The notes below the pieces were generated by a model, which was given only the letters and a program-made list of their open reading frames with translations, searched no databases and was not told the DNA's origin. Positions 26,085-35,819 of a stretch of 64,000 bases of DNA are shown one piece after another. A program made the position numbers and the translations under genes. The stretch comes from Alteromonas sp. C1M14 (lineage in GTDB: Bacteria > Pseudomonadota > Gammaproteobacteria > Enterobacterales > Alteromonadaceae). The stretch's first letter is position 1; each line of letters begins with the position of its first letter. Location: assembly GCF_018860965.1 (NCBI RefSeq), contig NZ_JAHKQF010000016.1:84446-148445 (forward strand), in the 5' to 3' direction.

Positions 26085-26800
26085 TGAGTCAAGATCTCTC
26101 AACTCCGAATATCGTTGAAGCCGAGTGGAAAACCCCTTCCCAAGCGCAATTCAATATGACGTTTTCAACCCACAAACCGCGTATATTACTCATGTATGGC
26201 TCGTTAAGAGAGCGTTCCTACAGCCGCCTTGTGGTAGAAGAAGCAGCGCGGATCCTCAATAAATTAGGCGCAGAATCCCGTATATTTAATCCTCACGGCT
26301 TACCGCAAACAGACACCGAAGATGAATCACACCCCAAAGTTCAAGAGTTACGGGATATGGTTATCTGGTCTGAAGGCCAAGTGTGGTGTTCACCAGAAAG
26401 GCACGGCTCCATGACCAGTATTTTCAAAAGTCAGATAGATTGGATCCCGTTAAGTTTAGGCGGTGTGCGACCCACCCAGGGAAAAACTCTAGCCGTCATG
26501 CAAGTATGTGGTGGCTCCCAATCCTTTAATACGGTCAATCAGATGCGTGTTTTAGGTCGCTGGATGCGTATGGTCACCATTCCTAATCAATCTTCGGTCC
26601 CTAAGGCATTTCTCGAGTTTAACGAGGAGGGACGCATGATCCCTTCACCGTTTTACAATCGCATTGTGGATGTGTTGGAAGAACTAATGAAATTTACCCT
26701 GCTGTTGCGGGACAACAAAGAATACCTTGTTGACCGTTATTCCGAACGGGTTGAATCAGCGGAAGAACTTAGTAAACGGGTTAACCAAAAATCAATTTAG
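26084..26800 (+). CDS. arsH: ArsH NADPH-dependent FMN reductase
   Basis: A 238-residue flavodoxin-like oxidoreductase. The FMN-binding loop is [20 protein letters not shown] near residues 38-57, and the [10 protein letters not shown] segment with the following L-x-x-x-A-A-R helix is the ArsH signature. Later motifs include [12 protein letters not shown] and [18 protein letters not shown], as in ArsH. ArsH oxidises trivalent organoarsenicals and reduces metals or quinones. It overlaps the arsC stop by one base and is followed nine bases later by acr3. Confidence 0.93.
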   Translation: MSQDLSTPNIVEAEWKTPSQAQFNMTFSTHKPRILLMYGSLRERSYSRLVVEEAARILNKLGAESRIFNPHGLPQTDTEDESHPKVQELRDMVIWSEGQVWCSPERHGSMTSIFKSQIDWIPLSLGGVRPTQGKTLAVMQVCGGSQSFNTVNQMRVLGRWMRMVTIPNQSSVPKAFLEFNEEGRMIPSPFYNRIVDVLEELMKFTLLLRDNKEYLVDRYSERVESAEELSKRVNQKSI

Positions 26801-26809
26801 GACATAATA

Positions 26810-27829
26810 ATGGGATTTTTTGAACGTTATCTTTCTGTGTGGGTAGGCCTTGCCATTCTAATTGGCCTGATTGCAGGCAGCATGTTTCCAGGGCTGTTTA
26901 GCACCGTTGCAGGACTTGAATTTGCGCACGTTAACTTGGTTATTGCTGTGCTGATTTGGCTAATGATTTACCCGATGATGGTGCAGGTGGATTTTTCCTC
27001 CATTAAAGATGTGGGCAAAAAACCCAAAGGGTTAATATTAACTTTAGTAATCAATTGGTTACTAAAGCCTTTTTCCATGGCGTTCTTAGGCTGGCTGTTC
27101 TTTAAGGGGATTTTTGCCGACTGGGTCGACCCACAAACCGCATCAGAATACATCGCCGGCATGATCCTTCTGGGCGTTGCGCCTTGCACCGCCATGGTAT
27201 TCGTATGGAGTCAATTAACCAAAGGTGATGCCAATTACACGCTGGTACAAGTCTCGGTTAACGATATCATCATGATTTTTGCTTTCGCACCTTTAGCGGC
27301 ATTTCTATTGGGCGTTACCGACATTACTGTGCCTTGGGATACGTTGTTACTGTCCGTTGTCTTATACGTGGTGATCCCCTTAGTTGCGGGTGCCATTACC
27401 CGTAAAAAACTGGATAAAGGTGATGATCACACCAAACTGAACGGCTTTTTAAGCACTATGAAGCCTTGGTCAGTGGTGGGCTTACTGTCAACGGTTGTGC
27501 TGCTGTTTGGTTTTCAGTCAGAAACCATCATTGCCGACCCCCAAGCCATAGTGCTTATTGCCATTCCATTACTGATTCAAACTTACGGTATCTTTGCCCT
27601 AGCTTACTGGCTAGCCAAGCGTATGGGCTTAAGTCATGATATTGCCGCTCCGGCATGTATGATTGGCACCTCCAACTTCTTTGAACTGGCTGTGGCCGTG
27701 GCCATTTCTTTGTTTGGCCTGCATTCAGGTGCGGCATTAGCTACCGTTGTGGGTGTATTAGTAGAAGTACCGGTTATGTTGTCATTGGTGTGGTTTGCCA
27801 ACAAAACTAAGCATTGGTTTACACCCTAA
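26810..27829 (+). CDS. acr3: ACR3-family arsenite efflux transporter
   Basis: A 339-residue membrane protein with ten helices that expels arsenite using the proton gradient. The Acr3 motifs are seen as [64 protein letters not shown] (with the essential cysteine in PCTAM) and [21 protein letters not shown]. It is the last of the arsR-C-H-acr3 set. I see no terminator before the DUF2931 gene 125 bases later. Confidence 0.94.
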   Translation: MGFFERYLSVWVGLAILIGLIAGSMFPGLFSTVAGLEFAHVNLVIAVLIWLMIYPMMVQVDFSSIKDVGKKPKGLILTLVINWLLKPFSMAFLGWLFFKGIFADWVDPQTASEYIAGMILLGVAPCTAMVFVWSQLTKGDANYTLVQVSVNDIIMIFAFAPLAAFLLGVTDITVPWDTLLLSVVLYVVIPLVAGAITRKKLDKGDDHTKLNGFLSTMKPWSVVGLLSTVVLLFGFQSETIIADPQAIVLIAIPLLIQTYGIFALAYWLAKRMGLSHDIAAPACMIGTSNFFELAVAVAISLFGLHSGAALATVVGVLVEVPVMLSLVWFANKTKHWFTP

Positions 27830-27954
27830 TTCATTTAGAGGTAACGTGTAACTATCTATTAAATTATTCTCTTTTTGAATGCTCTATGAGCAGTTGGTTA
27901 TGACAACTTGCCAAACTTTTTCAATTGGGACATAAAACGCAGAGGAGTTGCGAC

Positions 27955-29001
27955 ATTTCATTTTCAAACAAAACCATGGTTTTTGCTTGTGGACTTTTAT
28001 TGGTAAATAATATGGCCTATTGTCAAGACAGAAAAAGCCTCGCTGTTAAAAAGTTTGCATGGCAGCCAACGGAAAGCGCGCCAAAAGCGTACCCTATTGA
28101 AATTTATCGTGGCATCATCACCTGTGAAGACGGAAGCACAGTCAATATTCCCTCTGGTGGGCGCACGGTCCATAACGGTTGGGGAGAGACAGGCTCTACC
28201 TATGTCGTGGGCGACGACGTTAAATCTATCCCCAAAACACTGCACATAACTTGGTTATCATTTATCGAAAATCAGTTCTACACGGGTAACTTTCCATTAC
28301 CTGTTGAGCAAATAAAAAAGTTATTTGAAACCGGCTATACCGATCACTTAGGCAAGAAGCAAACCTATTCGTCAGTGGTAGTGGGAATGGCGCCTAAAGG
28401 ACATGTTTCGGTGTGGTTGCTAGGCGCAGATAAATCCGTAGAGATCGGTCATTTTAAGGCTCATCAAACCACCGTTAGCATGCAATCCTTTAATCCCAGC
28501 GGTATACAAGATCGCGCCAAATACGTAGCGGATACACTTGCCTATTGGTCGGAAAAAGAAGATACATATCAAGAAGGTAAAGCAGATGAGGAAGTCAATT
28601 GGAGTATCTTTCGTAGCACTTACCCATGGAAATTAGATTATCAGTTCACGCATACCGGAACACCGGCTGAGATACGGGTGAAATTCTTTAACGGAACCCA
28701 TTTTTATTTTAAAACCTCTAACCCTGAAATCAGAGACTATACCAATTCTGCCCTTCCTAAAGCCATCGGCTATAAATGGTATGATGAAGACCATAATAAA
28801 TTTGGCGCGGATATTACCTTTGATCACCAAGAAACAATGTCTGCTTTTAAAACGCTTTTTAGCCATACCGATATTGAAACAGCCACTCTGAGTATTACCG
28901 TTGACAACCATAACCAGTCGGTGGAGCTAGTATTAAGCTCGACTGAAGACTCAGTCAAGCTAAGCAACACCACTATCAAGGTTTATTCTACATCTGACTG
29001 A
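27955..29001 (+). CDS. DUF2931 family exported protein
   Basis: A roughly 348-residue protein. The most natural start is an ATT at 27955, seven bases after AGAGGAG; then the product opens ISFSNKTMVFACGLLLVNNMAYC, a proper signal peptide with a possible lipobox-like MAYC. An in-frame TTG at 27925 and an ATG at 27976 are the alternatives. The mature part has the DUF2931 pattern (IEIYRGIITCEDG, GWGETGST, PKTLHITWLSFIENQFYTGNFPLP). The function is unknown. It may be read through from the arsenic operon, but no link to arsenic is shown. Confidence 0.75.
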   Translation: MSFSNKTMVFACGLLLVNNMAYCQDRKSLAVKKFAWQPTESAPKAYPIEIYRGIITCEDGSTVNIPSGGRTVHNGWGETGSTYVVGDDVKSIPKTLHITWLSFIENQFYTGNFPLPVEQIKKLFETGYTDHLGKKQTYSSVVVGMAPKGHVSVWLLGADKSVEIGHFKAHQTTVSMQSFNPSGIQDRAKYVADTLAYWSEKEDTYQEGKADEEVNWSIFRSTYPWKLDYQFTHTGTPAEIRVKFFNGTHFYFKTSNPEIRDYTNSALPKAIGYKWYDEDHNKFGADITFDHQETMSAFKTLFSHTDIETATLSITVDNHNQSVELVLSSTEDSVKLSNTTIKVYSTSD

Positions 29002-29059
29002 GGGTCGCCATTGCGCAGCTTAGATATTGTTTAATCCCCAATTTGCCGCATAAGAAAAA

Positions 29060-29072
29060 GATAATCGTTATC
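29060..29072. promoter_or_regulatory. Candidate Fur box, distal
   Basis: GATAAT-C-GTTATC, a 6-1-6 inverted repeat matching the Fur consensus hexamers (GATAAT / ATTATC) at 11 of 12 bases, about 140 bases before the heme receptor ATG. Confidence 0.65.
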
Positions 29073-29184
29073 ATATCAATGAGCAATGGCCCTAACGCAA
29101 AGCTCATTGCGTTTTCAATGTAAATAGTGTGATAAAAAACATTTAGTTGTTGCAAAAATCGATGGCCCACCTTAGGATCAAAAC

Positions 29185-29197
29185 AACAATCATTATC
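29185..29197. promoter_or_regulatory. Candidate Fur box, proximal
   Basis: AACAAT-C-ATTATC, with the right hexamer matching the Fur consensus perfectly and the left at 4 of 6. It ends 13 bases before the receptor ATG and covers the region where translation would start, so occupancy would block the operon. Confidence 0.65.
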
Positions 29198-29210
29198 ATT
29201 TGCGCTACTA

Positions 29211-31151
29211 ATGCGATTTAACCTTTCACTTGTTTTTATTAGCTTTATTTCCATTCATGCTGGCGCAGGGGAACTCGCGGCAAATGCTACCGCGCCGGAA
29301 ACTATCGTCGTAACAGGCACTCGTACTGCCAAAATGCTGTACAACTCGCCGGTAAAAGTGGATGTGATAGCACAAGAAACCATTGCACGGCTTAGTCAGG
29401 GTACGTTAAAGCAACTGCTCGATATTATGCCTGGTGTCGTAGTCTCTAGAAGCATGAAAGATGGTTATACCGTTCAATTGCAAGGTTTCGCGGCCGACCG
29501 TGTGCTGGTTTTAATGGACGGAAAACCCTTGGTAGCCCCCACAGGTTCAGCCGTGGATTTAGACCAAATTAGCGTCAACAATATTAAACAAATCGAGATA
29601 GTAAGAGGGGGGGCGTCGGTTTTATATGGTAGTTCAGCCATGGGTGGGGTTATTAATATCATTACCCAATCCCCTGAAGCGTCCCAAGTCAAACTCACCT
29701 ACCAGCTTTCATCTTACCTTGACAATGCCATTGATGACGATGAAATCGGACAACTCTTTCGACTACAAGCCGATCATAGCATTGCCAAATGGCAAACCAG
29801 CCTTAATGTTCAGTATATTGATGATCCCGGCTTTGACTATGATCCATCCTCGGTTGCCCAAAGTGGCGGAGCCGTAGACAAAACCTTTATCCATCTGGAT
29901 TTAAGTCGTCAATTTGATGCCATAAAATTCAGCACCAAAAGCCGTTGGTTTGAAGAACAAAAAGACAAGGCCATCTCTACCCTACCCGGTCAAACCAGTT
30001 TACTAAGGTATCTGTCTGATGTTCGTCAGTGGCAACAGGATGTGGATCTTGTTATCGACAAAGATTGGCAAGTCAGTGCCCGGGCGTTAGGACATGAAGA
30101 AACCAGTGGCTATTCCAATGCCCTGCGTGACACCCATATTTTGCTCAGTGAAATTGATGCGCAAAAAGTATGGCAAGGCGATTACGAGTGGATTGTCGGC
30201 ACCGTCCTTCATCAAGACAAACTCGATCAGGTTAACTTAGCCACCAACAGCACAGAAGTGGACGATGCCCAGCGGGAAAGTGTAGAAACCTACGCCCAAG
30301 TGAATATTACCCAGCAAACCCGTCAGTGGTTACTAGGCAGTCGCCTACAATACGACAGTGATTTTGATTGGCATCAAGCATGGCGCGGCAGCGTAAGCCA
30401 ACAATGGCAAAGTGACCAGGTAGATTGGCAAATGCGCATGGGCCTAGGGCAAAGTTACCGAGTCCCTAATTTAAAAGAACGCTACTATATTTTTGATCAT
30501 AGTAACCTAGGTTATATGATCATCGGTGATGAAACCCTAGAGCCAGAAACAGCCAAGAACCTCAATATCGGCTTACAAATTCGTCCTAAATGGCAATCCC
30601 AATGGCAAGTCACCGGGGATATTAGCGCCCACTACACCCGCGCCAAACAATTTATTACCACAAGCTTAGATGCAGACCTATCCCAAGAGGCAGGGCTTGA
30701 TGTGTATGTGTATGAAAATATTGATCAAGCCACCATTTCAGGCTTGGATTTTGCGCTGGATATGAAAAATGACAGCCAGTCATGGCAGTTAAATTATAGC
30801 TATACTCATGCCGTAGATGGCGATGAACAGCGCCTTAGCGAACGCCCTCGTCATTTGATTAAAGCTTCATACACACAGCAATTCACTGCCTTTGACGCAG
30901 ATCTTCAAATATATGCGGTCTCAACCTTTGACGAAGCCCCTGATAGTAGTTACGACGGGGTGTACAAAGACGATACCCACACCCTCAACGCTCAATTTCG
31001 AATGAATTTTACCGCTCATTTTAATGCCCAACTCGGCATCGAAAACATTTTTGATGAACATCAAAACTCTCAAGCTGTAGCACAAGGTCTATTTGACGCT
31101 AGGGACCTAACCAGTCGCCGTCTTACCTTGGGGATCAGTTACACACTTTAA
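29211..31151 (+). CDS. hmuR: TonB-dependent heme/hemoprotein receptor (HmuR-like)
   Basis: A 646-residue outer membrane receptor with a signal peptide (LSLVFISFISIHAGAG). The plug has ETIVVTGTRTAKM (a TonB-box-like stretch), LKQLLDIMPGVVVSRSMKDGY, LMDGKPLV and IEIVRGGASVLYGSSAMGGVINIIT. The barrel ends in ...TLGISYTL. It is followed 20 bases later by a HmuY gene and then by heme ABC transporter genes, so heme is the likely ligand. The size and plug resemble the BtuB/HmuR group. Two Fur-like boxes upstream imply iron control. The ligand is inferred from context. Confidence 0.88.
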   Translation: MRFNLSLVFISFISIHAGAGELAANATAPETIVVTGTRTAKMLYNSPVKVDVIAQETIARLSQGTLKQLLDIMPGVVVSRSMKDGYTVQLQGFAADRVLVLMDGKPLVAPTGSAVDLDQISVNNIKQIEIVRGGASVLYGSSAMGGVINIITQSPEASQVKLTYQLSSYLDNAIDDDEIGQLFRLQADHSIAKWQTSLNVQYIDDPGFDYDPSSVAQSGGAVDKTFIHLDLSRQFDAIKFSTKSRWFEEQKDKAISTLPGQTSLLRYLSDVRQWQQDVDLVIDKDWQVSARALGHEETSGYSNALRDTHILLSEIDAQKVWQGDYEWIVGTVLHQDKLDQVNLATNSTEVDDAQRESVETYAQVNITQQTRQWLLGSRLQYDSDFDWHQAWRGSVSQQWQSDQVDWQMRMGLGQSYRVPNLKERYYIFDHSNLGYMIIGDETLEPETAKNLNIGLQIRPKWQSQWQVTGDISAHYTRAKQFITTSLDADLSQEAGLDVYVYENIDQATISGLDFALDMKNDSQSWQLNYSYTHAVDGDEQRLSERPRHLIKASYTQQFTAFDADLQIYAVSTFDEAPDSSYDGVYKDDTHTLNAQFRMNFTAHFNAQLGIENIFDEHQNSQAVAQGLFDARDLTSRRLTLGISYTL

Positions 31152-31171
31152 CGATTAAACATGGAGTAATC

Positions 31172-32284
31172 ATGGATTTTAAAGCAACACTCATAGCAAG
31201 TGCGCTGGCACTCAGTTTAACCGCTTGCGGCGGCAGTGGTAGCAGTTCGAGCAGTGATACGGAAGCGAATACTGATACTGATACCAATACCGAGACCAGC
31301 GACACAAGTATTTACGGGCCCTTTAGCACAGGTACAGCCAGCGAGCCAGAAACCGTCTATTTTGATTTAGACACCATGACGACGGTCGCTATCACCGATG
31401 ACGAGGCGAGTAATAATACCACCTGGGATATCGCTTTTCAGCGTACCAGCATTTGGTTGAATGGCGTTCAAGACACTCCCGTAAGTATGTATTTCACCGC
31501 CAATAACAGTGATTTTTACGACGATGACGGTAATGCCCTCGGCGACCGTTTTTTAGCTGCTACGGCAGACTCAGAGTTAGATGATTTCACGGCAGTAACC
31601 AGTGCCGACATTCCAGCTGATGAAGAATTTACCGCGGATATTGCCTCCTCGGTTATCGGTACCACTTTTTATAACTATGACACATCCTCTCATGAGGTTA
31701 CTGCCGCCAGTGACGCCTATTACATCGTCTATTCGGATAGTAATTACACTCGTTTCCACGTCACTGACATTACCACCAGCGGTTACTATATTAGCGAAAT
31801 CACGTTTGGTATTGAGCACCAAAGCGTACTTGATGGACAAAGTGAATTCGGCATTGAACAATCTTTAACTTTATCTACCAGCGGCTGTAGCGACAACATG
31901 TACGTTGATTTTGATACGCAAACCACCGCTACCGTATCTGACGATTGGGACTTAATGCTGACCTGTACCGATGGCGGCGCTGAGTTTGCATTGACCTTGG
32001 CCGATGATGCCACTGTGATGGCCACTGATGGCATGACCTACACCGGCATTGATACCGAAGCGGCCCCTTATCTTGCCTTTACGAGTGATAGTTACACAAG
32101 CTATGCCTTTGATGCATACCCTTGGTATTACTACGACAGCACCAGTCACTTGTTGTATTCACAATACGGCGTGTATTTGCTGAAAGTGGGCGCCGAGACC
32201 TTTAAATTCCAAATCACCAGCTATTACGACGAAGATGGCACATCCGGCAGCTACAGTTTCCGCGCCGCGGCTATCGAAGAATAA
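31172..32284 (+). CDS. hmuY: HmuY family heme-binding lipoprotein
   Basis: A 370-residue lipoprotein. The signal ends at the lipobox LTAC near residue 19, followed by a Gly/Ser- and Asp/Thr-rich linker (GGSGSSSSSDTEANTDTDTN) of about 35 residues. Two HmuY-type beta repeats follow: the first with NNTTWDIAFQRTSIWLNG, the second with VSDDWDLMLTC. HmuY of Porphyromonas gingivalis grabs heme from host proteins and passes it to HmuR. A gene next to a TonB receptor in this order fits that role. No axial heme ligands are identified by inspection. Confidence 0.85.
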   Translation: MDFKATLIASALALSLTACGGSGSSSSSDTEANTDTDTNTETSDTSIYGPFSTGTASEPETVYFDLDTMTTVAITDDEASNNTTWDIAFQRTSIWLNGVQDTPVSMYFTANNSDFYDDDGNALGDRFLAATADSELDDFTAVTSADIPADEEFTADIASSVIGTTFYNYDTSSHEVTAASDAYYIVYSDSNYTRFHVTDITTSGYYISEITFGIEHQSVLDGQSEFGIEQSLTLSTSGCSDNMYVDFDTQTTATVSDDWDLMLTCTDGGAEFALTLADDATVMATDGMTYTGIDTEAAPYLAFTSDSYTSYAFDAYPWYYYDSTSHLLYSQYGVYLLKVGAETFKFQITSYYDEDGTSGSYSFRAAAIEE

Positions 32285-32300
32285 CCCTAAGCATATAATC

Positions 32301-32321
32301 AGGGCTTGCTTTGCAAGCCCT
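32301..32321. terminator. Hairpin between hmuY and hmuT
   Basis: Nine-base perfect stem AGGGCTTGC / GCAAGCCCT with a three-base loop and no U-run after it. It could cut or stall the transcript so that the receptor and HmuY are made in excess over the ABC transporter. Confidence 0.55.
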
Positions 32322-32336
32322 AATGGGAATTGATTC

Positions 32337-33182
32337 ATGAAGTTACTACTTATTGTACTGGTCTTGTTCAGTACCCCCAGTCTTGCCAATGAACCACCTC
32401 TGCGCATTGTGTCGGCTGGTGCCAGTGTCACAGAAATACTCTTCGCTCTTGAACGAGGCAATCTTGTTATTGCCACTGACAACACCAGTCTTTACCCCGA
32501 AAAAGCCGCTGCCTTGCCAAAATTGGGCTATTTTCGCCAATTAAGCAGTGAAGGTGTGCTAGCGCAAATGCCCTCTCACCTATTTGGCGCAGCCGCAACT
32601 GGGCCAAAAAGTATGATTGAACAACTAAAAGCCGCCCATGTCACGGTGAATATTTTTACTCAAAACCGAGATATGGACGGCTTATATGCCATGATCAGCG
32701 CCATCGCTGATAAGGTTAATGCATCCGACCAAGGTAAAGCACTTAACAGGCGCATAAAGAAACGTATCGCGACGTTAAAAGAGCAAGCTAACCACCAAGG
32801 TATTGAAGGAGTGAAAGCGTTATACATTGTTGCTAATACTGATCGTGGACTCACGGTTGCCGGCAATCACACCCTACCCGATGCGCTGTTCACCGAATTA
32901 GCTCTGGAAAATATAGCCCACAGCCTTGATAACTTTAAAGTGATGAACAACGAACAAATTATGTTAGCTAACCCTGATATTATTTTTGTGGCCAGTCATT
33001 TACTTGCAGGAGCCACCGCAAAACAAGATTTATGTGGCCATGGGGCTATCAAGCAAACCTACGCAGGTAAGCATTGCCTTGTCGAAGCCCTTGATAGCGC
33101 CACCAGTTTAGGGTTGTCTCCCCGAATTCCTGACACATTACAACGCATCCTGTCCTTAGCAGTGCAAGTAACCAAGGACTGA
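32337..33182 (+). CDS. hmuT: Heme ABC transporter substrate-binding protein
   Basis: A 281-residue periplasmic binding protein of the TroA/BtuF fold with a signal peptide (LLLIVLVLFSTPSLA). It opens PLRIVSAGASVTEILFALERG, typical of heme-binding HmuT/PhuT. The long backbone helix lies around 130-155, and the C-terminal lobe has NPDIIFVASHL. HmuT carries heme from the receptor to the permease. The tyrosine ligand in these proteins is not clear here; Y65 in KLGYFRQL is a candidate. The next gene follows two bases later. Confidence 0.9.
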   Translation: MKLLLIVLVLFSTPSLANEPPLRIVSAGASVTEILFALERGNLVIATDNTSLYPEKAAALPKLGYFRQLSSEGVLAQMPSHLFGAAATGPKSMIEQLKAAHVTVNIFTQNRDMDGLYAMISAIADKVNASDQGKALNRRIKKRIATLKEQANHQGIEGVKALYIVANTDRGLTVAGNHTLPDALFTELALENIAHSLDNFKVMNNEQIMLANPDIIFVASHLLAGATAKQDLCGHGAIKQTYAGKHCLVEALDSATSLGLSPRIPDTLQRILSLAVQVTKD

Positions 33183-33184
33183 TT

Positions 33185-34267
33185 TTGGCACCGTCTCTGT
33201 CTGTGCAATACGATCAAAACACACCATCAAGTGACCGTATCTTGCGTTTGCATCAAACCCGTATACGCTGGCTATTACTCAGTTCCATACTGACCATACT
33301 CGTTGCATTAATGTCCCTATGGGTGGGGAGTTATCAGATCCAATTACCTGATGTCGTGGATTTTCTTTTCCAACCCACTGACCAACCCTTAGGCCACCAG
33401 CAACAATGGTATGTACTGAGTCAATTGCGCTTACCTCGTAGTTTAATGGCAAGCTGCATCGGTGCGCTGCTAGGCATGTCAGGATGTGCTATGCAGGGGC
33501 TGGTGCGTAATCCGTTAGCAGATCCGGGCTTGATCGGCATTTCAGGCGGCGCCGCAGCGGCGGCAGCCGCGAGTATCGCATTTGTACCCTTGCTCGGTGC
33601 AAGCGCGTTATTTAGCACCTCTCTAGCCGCATTTTTAGGCGCATTACTCAGTGTTGCCATTGTTGTTAGAATGGCAAAACAGGTACAAGGGCTCACAGTG
33701 GCAACGTTAATTCTTGCCGGCGTAGCAATTAACGCCTTTAGCGGCACTATCATTGGTGCCATCAGTTATATGGCCGACGACGACGCGCTACGACAAATTT
33801 CTTATTGGACCATGGGCAGTCTAGCCGGTGCGAACTGGCAACAAGTTTTGATGCTACTACCTTGCTCACTTATTTGCATCCTGCTGTTTTGGCGCACACG
33901 TCATGGATTAAACTTATTTGCCTTAGGTGAACAAGATGCCGCAAGCATGGGATTAAATGTAAAGCACACTAAGCGAATGATACTCTGGACCATTGCTTTT
34001 GCGGTGGCAATTGCTACGGCCCTGTGCGGCATTATTGGTTTTGTTGGTTTAGTGGTACCCCATATATGCCGAGCACTCATTGGCGTTAATCATCGTTACC
34101 TGTTACCCGCTAGTGGTATTGTAGGAAGCCTGTTGTTGTTAGTTTCCGATATGCTATCTCGTACCCTAATCAGTCCTGTAGAAATTCCCATTGGCATTAT
34201 TACATCCGCTTTGGGTGCGCCCTTTTTTCTTTATCTACTGTCCAGACAAAAATATGCCTATAACTAA
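33185..34267 (+). CDS. hmuU: Heme ABC transporter permease
   Basis: A 360-residue FecCD-type permease. The start is TTG 33185 with AAGGA eight bases upstream. It has about ten membrane helices and the family motifs LRLPRSLMASCIGALLG, GLVRNPLADPGLIGISGGAAAA, LAGVAINAFSG, GEQDAASMGLNV (coupling loop) and CGIIGFVGLVVPHICRALIG. It imports heme together with the ATPase that overlaps its 3' end by 14 bases. Confidence 0.93.
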   Translation: MAPSLSVQYDQNTPSSDRILRLHQTRIRWLLLSSILTILVALMSLWVGSYQIQLPDVVDFLFQPTDQPLGHQQQWYVLSQLRLPRSLMASCIGALLGMSGCAMQGLVRNPLADPGLIGISGGAAAAAAASIAFVPLLGASALFSTSLAAFLGALLSVAIVVRMAKQVQGLTVATLILAGVAINAFSGTIIGAISYMADDDALRQISYWTMGSLAGANWQQVLMLLPCSLICILLFWRTRHGLNLFALGEQDAASMGLNVKHTKRMILWTIAFAVAIATALCGIIGFVGLVVPHICRALIGVNHRYLLPASGIVGSLLLLVSDMLSRTLISPVEIPIGIITSALGAPFFLYLLSRQKYAYN

Positions 34268-35057
34268 ACCCATTGTGACGCTAAGTCAGGTATGTGTTTC
34301 ACGGGGTAACCGTGAGCTTTTAAAAAATATAAGTGGCCAGTGTTCCAGTTACCAAATGACTGCAATTGTAGGTGAAAATGGCTGTGGAAAATCAACCCTA
34401 CTTGGTGCCCTTGCTGGTACCACTTTTCAAGGTGGTCAAATCACCATATTGAACCGAAACATTCATGAATGGTCGGCAAAATCACTGGCCCAACATCGCG
34501 CAGTCATGCAGCAACAAGCACTGACGCCCTTCTCCTTTTTAACCGATGAAGTCTTATTACTTGGCCGCAGTCTATATCGAGAACCCATGCGCCAACGACT
34601 TGGATGGTTACAACAAGTTGCATCATGGTTGTCGTTGGAACCTTTACTAGGACGCGATATCCAAACCTTATCCGGTGGGGAAAAACAACGGATTTTTCTC
34701 GGTAAAGCCTTAATGCAGTTATTCAATGAAGGGAGTCTAGCGAATGCCCAACCAGACCTAGACAATAAGCTACTGATTCTTGATGAACCCACCTCTGCAT
34801 TAGACTTTCGCCACCAGCGAGATGTAATGCAACGTTTAGATAGCTTAACTCGCCTTGGATTAACCATTATCTGCGTGAGTCATGATATTAATTTAATTTC
34901 ACCCTACTGCCAGCAGATGTGGATTTTGGGTGACGGACAGTGTTTGGCTCAAGGAAATACCCGAGATGTATTAACCGTACCGACCCTGTCGCGCTGTTTT
35001 CATACTCAGGTTGAATTGCTTCAACGTGAGAACAAGCCGCCACTTGTGACGCATTAA
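34254..35057 (+). CDS. hmuV: Heme ABC transporter ATP-binding protein
   Basis: The start is ATG 34254 (MPITKPIVTLSQVCV); an earlier in-frame codon lies inside hmuU and is not needed. The 267-residue ATPase has Walker A GENGCGKST near 39, Q-loop VMQQQALTPFSFLTDEVLLLG, signature LSGGEKQRIFLGKAL, Walker B LLILDEPTSALDF and H-loop VSHDINL. The overlap of 14 bases with hmuU suggests translational coupling. Confidence 0.94.
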   Translation: MPITKPIVTLSQVCVSRGNRELLKNISGQCSSYQMTAIVGENGCGKSTLLGALAGTTFQGGQITILNRNIHEWSAKSLAQHRAVMQQQALTPFSFLTDEVLLLGRSLYREPMRQRLGWLQQVASWLSLEPLLGRDIQTLSGGEKQRIFLGKALMQLFNEGSLANAQPDLDNKLLILDEPTSALDFRHQRDVMQRLDSLTRLGLTIICVSHDINLISPYCQQMWILGDGQCLAQGNTRDVLTVPTLSRCFHTQVELLQRENKPPLVTH

Positions 35058-35075
35058 CTTTTTAGAGGATTTACT

Positions 35076-35819
35076 ATGTCTATTCAGACTCTAGCCCAAG
35101 AGGCCAAACATTTGTGTCGTCGCCAACATTCTGGCGTGTTAGGCACCCAATCCACGTCAATGCCTGGTTACCCCTTCGGTTCCATTGTTCCTTTCGTCAT
35201 GGATCACCACGGCGACGTACTTATTTATATTAGCGACATCGCATTACATACAAGAAATTTAAAAGCAGATAATAAAGTCAGTTTAACGATTTTTGACGCC
35301 ACTGAAGCTGACTCTCAAGCTAATGCTCGGGTAACAATTATGGGAAATGCCGAATTAGCTGATAGCGAGGACAATGAACGGCTGTATTTTCAGCTATTTC
35401 CCCAAGCCAGAACATATCAACAAACCCATGATTTCCATTTTTACAAAATTAAAACCGTGCGGGTGAGGTACATCGGTGGGTTTGGCAAAATTCATTGGAT
35501 AGATGCGAATACGTGGCATACGCCACCGGCCCAATGGCATGAATCTAGCCAAAGTATGATTGACCATATGAACCAAGATCATCAAGACGCCATGGGCGAA
35601 ATTCTACGCCACTACGCCAATGTAAAAAGCACAACTATCGCCATGATCAGTGTGTTTGCAGAAGGGGCTCACTATCTCACTGATGAGCAGAAGATTACCT
35701 TTATCCCCTTCGAAGAACCGTGCACAGATGCAATGAGTATTCGCAAAGCGTTGGTTAACCAAACCCATGCGGCAAGAGCGGCTAACGAAGTAAAGCACGA
35801 TAATACGATAACCTCTTAA
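35076..35819 (+). CDS. hutZ: HugZ/HutZ family heme oxygenase-like protein
   Basis: A 247-residue cytosolic protein. The N-terminal flavin-reductase-like split barrel (about 10-130, beginning ALEAKHLCRR-type helix, SGVLGTQS, MPGYPFGSIVPFVMDHHGD) is joined to a C-terminal DUF2470 part (SMIDHMNQDHQDAMGEILRHYANV near 155). This arrangement is HutZ/HugZ, which binds heme and takes part in its degradation or intracellular handling. It ends in a four-base overlap with the converging gene on the minus strand. Confidence 0.9.
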   Translation: MSIQTLAQEAKHLCRRQHSGVLGTQSTSMPGYPFGSIVPFVMDHHGDVLIYISDIALHTRNLKADNKVSLTIFDATEADSQANARVTIMGNAELADSEDNERLYFQLFPQARTYQQTHDFHFYKIKTVRVRYIGGFGKIHWIDANTWHTPPAQWHESSQSMIDHMNQDHQDAMGEILRHYANVKSTTIAMISVFAEGAHYLTDEQKITFIPFEEPCTDAMSIRKALVNQTHAARAANEVKHDNTITS

